Assembly: GCA_022828595.1 (NCBI GenBank)
Contig: JAKGHH010000001.1
Span: 117,874,999-117,938,998, forward strand
Origin: Nelumbo lutea
Lineage: Eukaryota > Streptophyta > Magnoliopsida > Proteales > Nelumbonaceae
DNA length: 64,000 bases
Reading direction: 5' to 3'
The position numbers and the translations under genes are program-made. This document shows positions 24,901 through 36,900 of the stretch, in pieces. The notes below the pieces were generated by a model, which was not told the origin of the DNA, made no database searches, and saw only the letters and a program-made list of their open reading frames with translations. Within the stretch, counting starts at the first letter, position 1. Each line of letters begins with the position of its first letter.

Positions 24901-27900
24901 CTTTTCTAAAAAGAATATCCTCCAAGTCTCTCTTTAGTATCCTTCTTCCCTCCCTCATTATCATTATCATGCATTTGTCCCCAGGCCTCCTTAATGTCCA
25001 ATTATTCAATCTTCCCATTATTCTTTCTCTCCCTATCCTCCCAAAATGATCCGGTTTTTCTTTTTTTTGAGAAATACCCAAAATTGTCTATATTCCATTC
25101 CTTAGTTCTTGCCTTTAGCATTTGGAGTTTATTATAGAACTTGATTCCTTTTCATTTAACTCTATTGACCTCTTGTCCCCACCATTCTTTCACTTTATCA
25201 ATGAATTCCGGATGACAGGGTAGCCACATGTTTTCAAATCTTATAGGTGATGGGCCTCTCACCAAATCTTTTAAGCCCAGTCTAATTGGACTATGGTTTG
25301 AGGCCAATCGTAGCAATGCTCTGTTGAGAGTATAAGGGAATTTTCATCCTTTTCTATGTTTTTTGTATTAGGGCACCTAGTTATGGACATTTTTGAAATT
25401 TCACCATTATGTTCAAATACGAAGTTTCTGGGTGTGAACAATAACACATCTCATTCTCTCGACAAACTCTTCTTCTCCTTCTCCTCTTCTCTTCCTTTCT
25501 TTTCTTTTTCCTCTTTATCACACAATCTTTTGTAACTCAGTATCAAAGCGCCTTGAGATCAAGGGACACGTCTACTGCTGGTCATGACTCACAGACAGAC
25601 CTGCGGACATCAGCAGTCCATACAGTCAACGGCAACCCATGTGTTTCTAATGCATGTTGATGTACCTCAATTTTAGAAGAATTTTGGCACATGTTTCATG
25701 GTACGTTGAAGGTGCTTGAGATTTTCTTTTGGACTTTCTGGATGAAATTTGACGAAAATCCAGATTTGGAGTTTAGGGCTTCTGTGCTCATATGGTGGGT
25801 TGGTTTCCTTTAAAATCTCTTGTTCCTGGATCGTGAGAAATTTCAAGTATGCAGGAGGTGATCCCCAATTCTTATAGCCCTAAAAATTCTTTTGAGAAAT
25901 TTTTTTTCTTCCTCTATTTTTCCGCCAGCACTTGTTTTCTCCCTTTTTTATTGCTGCAACCCTTGTTCAACCTTGTGGGAAGGGGTTTTGGGTGTTCAGC
26001 TAGTGTTGGGATATTATGGTGCTGGTGAGAAAAGTTTTTGGGTAGGGTTGTGATCAATGGACTCACACAAGGATGTCTATGTGCCTACCTATGTCTTCCT
26101 GAGAGGTAATGATAATGCCAGTGGACAAATTACTACTGTTAAACTTAATGGAACAAATTTCCTTGGATGGTCTCAATCATCTAAGCTTACAATTGATGGG
26201 AGAGATAAGCTTGGGTTTATTACCGGTAAGGAAGCTAAACCAAAACCTAAATATTCAAATCATTTCAAATGGGAGTAGGATAATATGTTGGTCATGTCAT
26301 GGCTTGTATTCTATGCAGCCACACATTGCCCGCAACTATATGTTACTTTCAACAACCAAGGATATATGGTACAGGTTAACTACCACTTATTCTCAAGCTA
26401 GAAACGCTACTAGAATCTATTAGTTGCAGAGAGAAGCATGTAATGTGCGTCAAGGGGAGAGGTCAATGGCTATGTATTTCTCTTCCATACAATCAATTTG
26501 AGAAGAAATTGATCATTTAGAGGCCTTGGTGTGGAAGGATCCTGTAGATGCTGAGCAATACAGGAAGTATTGAGAAAAAACAAAGTTTTTGATTTCCTTG
26601 CTAGACTGAATGCTAACTATGACTTCACCAGACAGCACATTCTTAGAACCAATATCTTGTCACTCTCCATAGCATATTCCCTTGTGCAGAATGAGGAGAG
26701 TGGGAGGAATGCTACGATGCAGGTACCTATAGGTGAACAAACTACCCTTGTGTCCACCAAGCCCAAACAGAGTTCCAATAAACCTCCTATGTTTGAAAAA
26801 ACCGAAGAGATTATTTGAGAATATTGCAAGAAGCCAAAGCACACCAAGGATAAGTTTTCGAAATTAAATCCCCATCTGAAGCCTGAGAAGTTTAAAACTA
26901 GAAAGAAGGGAAATGCTCATATTGCTACAAGCAGTCATGAAGCTCAAACTCATATTCTTGAGGGAAATCCTCCTGCTCAGCCACCTACTCATGACACCTC
27001 TGATGTGATGGACAAATTGAGAGATATCTTACGTGAACTTGAAAAGAACAGGCTGCCTACATCTGCTAGCTAGTCCACATACACCTTACAATGCCTATGC
27101 AAAATCAAGTATTGCACATGTGTGTAGGGGTGTCAATGGACCGGTTTTGGGCTGGACTCCGTCCAAATCAAAATCAATTTGGACAGATTGGACGGACCAA
27201 TAAGACATATTGAATTTGGACGGACTGGACATACCAATATGACATATCGGATTGGACCTGGTCCATCCATAATGAATTTAAATTGGATTAAACCAATATC
27301 TGGTCCATTGATAGAAGATAAGAACATAGGTGTCAATGGACCAGGTTTGAGTTGAAACCAATCTAAATTAACAGGAATTTGAACAGATTGGGCAGTCTCT
27401 GAACTGGTCCAAAATGGTCCAAAATATTCATCGGACTGGATTGGACCAGGTCCATTTGTAATGGACTCACAATGGACTGGATCGGATTGGACCAAATCCA
27501 GTCCAATTGACACCCCTACATGTGTGCCATGCCTCATCCCCTAGCTCTTGGATAATTGACATAGGAGCCAGTGATCATATGACTGGTACGCCTTCCTACT
27601 TCACCACTTATAGATATTTTCAGGGAAAGGTAAGATTACCGTTGTTGATAGATCTCAAACTCCAATCTCGAGTTTGGGTGAAGTTAAACTTACCAACAAC
27701 CTTTCTTTGAACTCTGTACTCCATATTCCACAATTGCATAGAAATGTCCTATCTATTAGTTCCCTTACCAAATCTCATAATTGTTTCATAACCTTCTTTC
27801 CTTCACATTGTGTCTTTCAATATCCGAGTACAAGGAATATGATTGATAGTGGAAATGAAGCCGGTGGAGTTTATCTTCTTGATCAGTCTCCAATGTTAGG

Positions 27901-30900
27901 GATAACGTGTTAGCCTAAGTCTTGTCATGATGAGAAACTAAAGTCAATTGAAATTATGGCATCACTGTCTTGGGCATGTGTCTTTTGGTTCACTAAAGTT
28001 TTTGTTTCCTAGTATGTTTGATTCTAATTTGCAATGTGAAATTTGTCAACCATCAAAGTAATAGACCTATTCATGAGCCAAGCTTCGGGCTTGGATTTAC
28101 ATTGTTTTGACCTTGGGCTTCGAGTTGGGCCCATTCAAATTTTGGCAAAATCCAAGCCCAAGCCCAGCCCATGAACACCTTACAATGCAATGTATAACCA
28201 CATATTCTGCAAGTAACCAAAATAAGTAATATTGCTTTTCATTTAATACATGTTGACATTTGGGGACCTTATTCTATTCCTTGCATGAGTGGCTACAAAT
28301 ACTTCATTCGTTTAATTGATGACTATTCGCGATATACATGGGTAGCTACAACTTTTCTGGGTTTAACTCCCCCTATCAACCGATGATTTCTGTTTTCCAC
28401 CACTCTTCTTTTCTTTTTCCCCTACCCTTTTCTCCACCCCCAACAGATTCTCATAGTCTCACCCACCTCCTTCGAAAAAGAAACATTGGGGGATCTAATA
28501 GTACCTACGTCACCATTGAGCTGGACCACTTGGTTTGTAGTCAGCCCAAATTCACTCCCAACTTCCTATTCCATAAGTGCCACCGCACTTGAATCTCCTT
28601 CCGACCTCAACTCTTCTAATACAGATCCAATCCCAATCACCAATTACGACAAATGGATCTACGAGGACAAAGAGCTCGCCGATCAACTCTGTGACTCAGT
28701 GTTGACACTCTAGTTCTGAGTTGTTGCTATCGTCACCTCCTTCTCCCTTCCAGGTTGTCTCCCCTCCTGTCAGCCTTTGCTCTATCTAGTTCTTCAAATC
28801 TTCAACTTTGTTTCCAAACTATTACAACTTTTTTATCTCCTTCAAATCGAGCTATTACCCAAATCTAATCCTCCTACAAATTCAGATTTCTAACTCTCGT
28901 CCTTTTCAAAAAGCCCTTTCTTGCTAGCCTTTTCTCGATAAATCCCTTCCCCCTCCTTATTCTCAGCCCATTCGTCCGAAAGACAAATTTGACTTTGGTC
29001 AAACCAATGGAATTAAAGTGGGCCTCACTTGATTTCGAACCCCCTCCAACTCCACCTACCATCTGGGACTTTTTGTCTCCTTTTATTTCAAAATGTGTCA
29101 AGCCATCCTCCCTGCACTCAATCCCACGCCTCTCCACCTATCCACCCCCTTTAACTCCCCCAGCCCCTTCCTTAACTGAAATTCCACAATTGCCCTCCCC
29201 CCACCTTATCACCTTCTCCTACCTTCAGCCGCCTATTCAATGTTCCACCTTCCCCTCTATTCTCTATTTCATTCTCGTGCACCCCATCTTCTCTTTCATC
29301 CTCCCTTTCTTCCCTGCTACTCCCTTCAGTACTACTGAGAGTCGTATTGTCCTCACCTTCCTCCATCAATCTCAAATCACAAGTCTCCCTTTTTTATCAG
29401 CAACATAGAAAAAGATTCATTAATTAGGAAGAAGTTGTGGGCAAACAAGCAGTCCACATTGTCCCACTAAATACATCACAGCCCCAAGCAAACCCAAAAG
29501 ACAATCCCTTTAATTACAACACAGCCCAAAGGGTAACCCAACAGAAATATCCTACTAACTAGAACATAGCCCAAAACATAGATTGTCTTTGTACTCCTTG
29601 CTTAGCTAGACCAGCATCCATGCTGTTAGCCGATCTTCTAATCCATCTTATTTGAATCACCATGTCTTTAGAAGCCTTTGAAGCTCCTGAACTCATTCCT
29701 TAACTGCCAAATAATTCCCTCCCCTTTCTTCAACCAGTTCACCACAGTTTTTCAGTCACCTTCAACAATCAACCTATCGATCCCCATTTCTTTGGCTTTT
29801 TCAACACCAAACACTGCAGCCCTCATTTCTGAACTCACCACATCACCGTGTTGAATAGGACTTGAGAACATGGCTAGCATATTTCCATTCTCTTCCCTTA
29901 TTACCCCACCAATGCCCGATGGCCCCAGACTTCCCAAACAGCTGCCATCAATTTAGTTTCTTCCACCCAGCATCCGAAGGGGACCAGGATTCAATCACAA
30001 TATATTTCCTAGATGTAATGTTTACAATTGTTCCCCACGGCCTGAAAAAGTCTTCTGTCTTAAAATCAGCAAATAAATTTAGTGTTTCCACCCAATGCAC
30101 CACCCTTAGAGTTATCACTTCAATCATAGCTTCTTTGCTTCTTTCTTTGTCATCAAAGATTTTCTTTCTTCCCAAATTGTCCAAGCAACTACTACTCTAG
30201 TACATCTTCCCATAATTCTACCTCTCCTTTTAGAACACCTAAATAAGTAAGAGCTAAAGAGGCTTTCCAAATTAGCAGATGGAGTCCAGCTGCATCCAAA
30301 CAGAGAGGAAAACTGCTCCCAAACGAAGTTAGCAAAAGGACAAGATATTAAAAGATGAAAGGCAGTCTCACCATGCAGCTTACATAAGGAGCATGGATTT
30401 GGGGACAAGCACCAATTTGGTCTTTTTCTTTGAAGCAAATCATAGGTATTGATGGAGCCAGGGAACACTTCCCAATAGAAAGCACTGACTTTAGGAGGGA
30501 TAAAAAATCATAAGTCTCCCTTGCAAACTTCAAGATCAAACTACTTAGAATACAAGAAACGTCCCTCCTTTTTCCATGCCTATTCTTGCACAAGCTACAA
30601 CTCATACTGCTAGTCCCTCTTCTTCTCCTCCTGCTTGTGGTGGTAGTAGTGCTCTTGTGCCTCCTATTCCTCGGTATTAGCACCAATGGTTCATTAGATA
30701 GAAAAGATGATGGCTCCAGAGATTGAATATCCATTACAATCTGACTTCCAAGACTCAAGTAATTTGGAACATGAACTTCCTGCTTTTTATGCTTCTATTA
30801 CCAGTGTTTTAAAAGCACAAGGCGCAAAAAAAGCGCAAGTGTCAATTTGCGCCTGAGGCACAAGGTGCAAGGCAAGGCAAGGTGCCCGCCTTTTTAAGCA

Positions 30901-33900
30901 AGGCACCCGCCTTTTTAAGCAAGGCGCAAAATTACCAAAATAAAAAATAAAAAATAAAAAATTCAAAAAATAATAAACATGATGTTAATAAAAAAAATAA
31001 ACTTAAATTTTAAAATAATTTTTTTAAAAAACCTATTATCTAAAATTAGAATACATAAACATAACATGTAAAGCGTATTCAAATGAAATTTTAAAAATAA
31101 AAGTAAACAAATAAAGCATTTTCAAGCATGTGAAACCCATAATCTCTTTTTTCCTTAATTGCATTGCTTCAAATAGCTAATGTGATGTAAAACATATTGT
31201 ACTCTTGATTCTATGAGTCGCCTTTGTACCACGCTCCTTGAGGCAAGCCCGAACAAGTATATATTAGGGTCTGAAATTCTTATTTCTCGCATAAAAAATT
31301 ATGATTGTATAACTTTCATTGCCTTTTAAGAAGGTATTTTATTGCAATGAATGAATGAACAACATTAGCAAATAGGGGGCTGGTGGAGCCCCCGGCCCAG
31401 CCATTAGACTCAAAAAAAAACAAAAAGCACAAAATTTTAAAAAAGGTGCACGCCTAGGCGCACCAGGCATGCGCCTTTTGAAAGGGGTGCATAGGACCTA
31501 GGCGATGCGCATTCCCTAAAATGCACCCCACCATTGCACCTAGGCGCGCCATTTAAATCACTGCCTGTTACTGAGCTTCCTAATGTGAGTTCTGACCTTA
31601 ACATCCCTATTACAGTTCATAAAGCAACAAGATCATGTGCTAAATATCCTATCTCAAATTATGTCTCTTATGATACCTTATTACCTTACTATTGTGCCTA
31701 TATTTGTCATTTCTTCAGTTTTTATCCCTCACAGTGTTACTGAAGCAATGCAATTCCCTCATTGGAACGATGCTATGAATCAAGAGATGGAGGCCGTTGA
31801 AAAAAACCAAACATGGGAAATTGTTTCTCTCCTAAAAGGTAAAGTTCCTATTGGATGCAAGTGGGCATGCATTATGAAGCATAAAGTTGATGGCTCGATT
31901 AAAAAGTATAAAGCTCACCTTGTGGCGAAAGCGTACACTCAACCTTATGGTATTGATCACCAGGAAACCTTTGCTCCTATAGCCAAGATGAACCCGATTC
32001 AAGTTATTATGTCTCTAACTACCCACTATTCTTGGCCCTTGTATCAAATGGATGTTAAGAATGCCTTCTTTAATCGCAACCTTTAGGGAGAGGTTTACAT
32101 GGATCTTTTCTTTTTTTTATTGGGTAGTAGAATAAAAAGGCAATTTATTAAGAAAAAAGGAAAAAGAAAAAGTACAAAGGAGGTCATAAGGAATAACCCG
32201 CAAATTAAAAAGGAACCCAAGAACAACACAAACTCCCAATCCCAAACAAAACACAGCTTTAATTTAATACTCAGACAATAACCCCCACTTGCTTCCAAAG
32301 CATGCAACCCTCAACAAAAATAAAAAACCCAACCAACAGAGAAAAACCCTAAACATAAACCTCAAAACTAACAACACACTAAGTTAGGACATTTCAACAA
32401 CCATTGGATATTGAAGCTCTAATTCCCAAAACATTTTTCTAGTGTACTCTTCCCCTCCCAGAACCAATAATCCCAATTTTTGGCTGATTGGTAGACCAGT
32501 TTCCACCACCTTTTCCACATCCACTTTTTTCTCCACTTTTCAAACTCCACTCCTTCCTCTTCAGCTTCATCAATTTCCTCTTCTAAGCTATCCTCTCCCC
32601 TCCCCCCCCCAACAAAACCCCTTCTTTTACATGGATCTTCCTCCAAGAGTGAACATCCCTAGAAGTGAAGGAAAGATTTGCCGCTTGAAGAAATCCCTTT
32701 ATGGCCTTAAACAATCACTTAGAGCTTGGTTAGACAGATTTAGAAAGGTGATCTTGAAAATCGGCTTTACGCAATCTGAAGATGACCATACCTTGTTTAT
32801 AAGAAGAGCCAATGGCCATGTGACTATGTTGATAGTATATGTCAATAATATTGTTATCACAGGGGATGATGTTTCAGGCATTGCTGAATTGAAGTCTTTC
32901 ATTGCTACAGAATTTGAAATTAATGATATTAGAAATCCTTGTACTTCCTAGGGATTGAGGTTGCAAGATCAAAAATGGGCATTTTTATTTCTCAAAGGAA
33001 ATATGTTCTTGATTTTCATCAGGAAGTAGGAAGATTGGATTGTAAACCAGTTGAAACTCTAATTGATCTCAATCATAAGATAGGAGCCGATAACAAAGAT
33101 GTCCTTCCTAATAAAGGTGGGTATCGAAGACTTGTTAGTTGCCTTCTCTAATTATGTTTGACAATACCTGATATATCATATGTTGCGAATGTGGTCAGTC
33201 AAATATGCATAATCCTAGATCTTCACATATGCAAGCAGTAAATTGAATACTTGCCTTTTTAAAGGGGTGTCCAGGAAAAAAACTGTTCTATTTTGATCAT
33301 GGGCATCTCAAGGTTAAGGTCTACTCAAATGCTGATTAGGCAAGTTCTATTGATGATAGGTGCTCAACTTCTACTTATTTTACCTTTGTGGATGGTAATG
33401 TTGTATCTTGGAGAAGTTAGAAGCAATTTGTTTTGGCCCAACCTAGTGCAGATGCAAAGCACAGAGTTATGCCTCATGAGGTTTTTGAACTGTTATCGTT
33501 GAAGAACTTGTTGACAAAGATGGGAGTACATATAGATACTCCAATGATGTTATATTGTGACAACCAAGTTGCGACAAACATAGCCCGCAACCCTATTCAA
33601 CATGATCATACAAAGCATATAGTGGTAGGCACTTCTTTAGAGAAAGAGTTGCAAGTGGAGAGATTTGTTTACTTTTTGTGGGGTATGAAGTTAGTTGGTC
33701 AATTGTCTCACTATAAAATTTTTGGGTGTGAACAGTAAAATGCTTCATTCTCTTGACAAACTCTTATTCTTCTTTTCTTTTTCTTCCTCTCTTTATCACA
33801 CAACCTTTTGTAACTTGCTCTTGAGATAGTCCCTTCTAAATGGTCTACCCAATGTAAAGTGAATATGAATCTATTCAATTTGGAGCAAATGGGGTTGCTC

Positions 33901-36900
33901 AGGAGTTTGGGCCATGTTAAACTAGTTTGCAACATATGAATTTCCTTCAATTCACACTAATCAATAAGTGGTTAAAATTTCTCATAGTTGTGGGTATCTG
34001 TTGGTTGGGTTTATTTATCGCATTAAATCTTCCCCCAAGCACCAAGGCCCATTCCATAGACCTCTAATGGCATAGAGCTCTTCCTAGAACTTGTTCCTTT
34101 CCTTGAAAAAGTATTTGAGCCATAAACACTTGTCATCACCCATATAAATCCATCAACCAAGTTACTAAGTTTTACTAAGAATGAAAATCTCCCCACCAAC
34201 TCCTCCAAGCATTCAACTACTTCATTCTTCCACATGGTCGTCTACCAGCCCCTACGTGATCTCTCTTGTAACAAAGTTGATGCGGCATAACTAATCAATA
34301 CACAACATCATGTCGGACAAATATTTTTATAAAAATGCTTTGTTGTGACTCCCAAGAAAGGCAACCAAGATAAAGGCAACGTAATAAAGTAAATAGTCCA
34401 AAAAAGACAAATCTGAAAACTTCCAAGAGCAACTATAAATATCAGCTCACATTCCAAAAGCATACATTAGTAATTAGGTCCAGATTCTGAAAAGGAATAT
34501 TGACCTTGAAACCCTAAGCAAGGATATTCTCTATCAACCTTTCTACTCTCCGTGGACCTCCAAATCATCAGATCTAAAAGATCTCAATCCCCATCCCACA
34601 GTACTCCAACTTTCAGAGTTTCTGACCAACTCAATTAGTACCACCACCTTACTCCTATGTTTTGGCCTATAGCATGGGGCTTTTCTGTTCTCTCACTTTG
34701 CCTCCCTTCTAGGTCCAATATTACCAGTTCATCAAAATATTGACAAATTAAGTGCCAAACTCTTTCCCCATCCTTCCTGCTCCCATTACTCTTTTCTTGT
34801 TCTTCCCCTGTCTGTTTTTCATCCTTTAATCTCATTATATTCCTCTTCCCTGAATTACTTGTCCGGGTGGATTTCACTATCAGCAAATAGCCTTGGAAGA
34901 CTCTCTAGCAAGAACCAGGGCCTCAAGAAAATTCCTTGTGTAGGGATCACCAAGGTCGGGAATTAACTTGCAAAGCTTGTAAAATTAAAAGTAGAATACT
35001 GGGGATTAATAGCAGTTCTTTTTTTTTTTTGGAAGATAACAGAAAAAATTATTAAAACAAAAAAGAAGGTAGAATGAAGGTGATAAGCAATCACCCGAAA
35101 AGAAATGCCAACCCAAACCAAAATCCTCTGAGGCAATAACAAATCCAAATCAACCAAAACCCAACCCCTTCAAGCATCTTACTAGCAGTATACTGCTATC
35201 TGTTCCTTGATTCATATTCATTTTAAAATTAGATTTACTTTTCTTACAAAAAAAAAGGGCAGTATTAGGCAAGAAATGTCCCATCAGTTACCAAACCCTT
35301 GCTCTGCTCTCAACAGATCAAGAAAAGGATATATTTTTCTTGAATGATTGGGATACAAAGATCTGTCCTCAAAGGTTCTCTCATTGAACTCCTTTAAGAG
35401 ACACAACATAATTCCAAGCTTCAAATGAGCATTGGAGGATTGGAGGAGGAAGATTACAAATCCAACCATATAAGGGCAAAGTACCATAACTCCCAGACAA
35501 ATGAGCATTGGAGGATCAAAAGAACTGCTACAAGCATCCCAGACATCAATTTGCTACTCTTACCTATGGATGTATGATCCATGACAATATGAGATCAACA
35601 ACCTCATCAGGTTAGCCAAAAAAGATCACAATGTGGAATCACAATCACACTACCAAAGGAAAATGACAATGACTGGAGAGGTATCTGAAATTTGTCATGC
35701 ATCCTTTCTCTTGTTTCACTTCTGCCTCCATGTCCATAAGAAAAGGTATCCTACTCACCACATATTGCATTCAAACTCATAAGTTTCTTTTGGTATGAGA
35801 ACAGTGACTTGTAGACAAAATCCTCACAAGTGACCATTTTATAGCCAAGGAGATATGTCCACGATGTGTGCCTTGTTTTGCCAAACCAATAATCAGACTA
35901 TCCCCCCCATCTTCTGATCCATTATAACCACCCTTTAAAAACATCGCAGAATTGTCAAGCTTTTTGGGCATCAAAGAGTGCTTCCACTGAACTTAGCACC
36001 TATGGCCCAAGCATGGCCAGTTAGAAGTTTTAGTGGGAAGAGCTGTATAATGTGGAATATGGTGCCTTTTGCTATATGTTGGAGCATTTAGAAAGAATGT
36101 AATCAGCAGGGTTCTTAATAGGCAGCCAACCCTATGCCCAAAGTTATTAGGAAAAAAAGAGAGAGGCTTACTTTATTTTTGGTATTATATTCTGCTTGAC
36201 TCCAGGCAGGTGAGGTTTTCTGGTTTATGTAATGAAGGGAAGAATATACTTCTTATATTTAACTTTTCGATGTGTAACTTCTATATCATTTCTACCATTC
36301 CCATCAACCAACTAAGTTCAACATGATTGTTTTGTAAAGGGAGTATTACCCATATTTATTCATTGATAAATGCTCATCGAATAAAATACTAAACAAATTC
36401 TAACAAAACCAATAAGAAACCATCTTTACCGATCCCATCAACCAACCCAAATAGGAACAGTTCAATTTTCTAAAGCTAAAGTTTGCTATATCATAGCCAC
36501 TAACAGCCTTTAGCATGAATTACTGTACAGTTGACAGCATTTTAAAGGGTAACTCAAGACTCCTTCCAACATCTCCCCACGGACAATCTCCAAAGGTTTC
36601 TAATTGACAACAGAGAAACTTCAGTCTTTCAACATACCCAAAAAAAAATAGATTCTGTCAAAAGCCACACAACCCCCTCACATTCCTTATTACTTGACTT
36701 GCCACTAAACAGCTCCAACATCCGCCATTAGAACAAACTGAAACCTAGTGTAGAAACTAAGAATAATAATACCGATAACGATTTGCCAGCTCATACCTTA
36801 ACCTTATCCCTCAATTTCAGAACTTTCGCGGCAAAGGCGTTCCTCGACGAGTCAACGTGCGACAGAACTGACGACGTCGAAATGGAGTACCTTCGAACCA

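Larger units (their letters stand above)
25322..33850 (+). mobile_element. Second copia element, decayed and multiply interrupted
   Basis: The order is 5' LTR (25322-25539), a GTATCAAAGCG primer-binding site, gag from 26057, protease near 27,550, integrase zinc and partial core (27,940-28,340), RT (31,730-32,100 and 32,640-32,930), RNase H (33,300-33,680) and a partial 3' LTR (about 33,705-33,820). It is broken by a hAT MITE (27125-27518), a small MITE (28062-28182), a LINE (29392-30505), a hAT-like element (30802-31563) and a 518-bp retroposon (32108-32625). The RT motif reads YVNN instead of YVDD and the protease DIGAS instead of DSGAS. The 3' LTR lacks its left part and the polypurine tract, so a deletion joined RNase H to the LTR middle. 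Confidence 0.85.

Noticed and set aside
28989..29408. 139-codon Pro/Ser-rich plus-strand ORF
   Set aside because: Low-complexity CT-rich sequence creates long openings by chance. It crosses the edge of a LINE insertion at 29,391, so it cannot be one gene.
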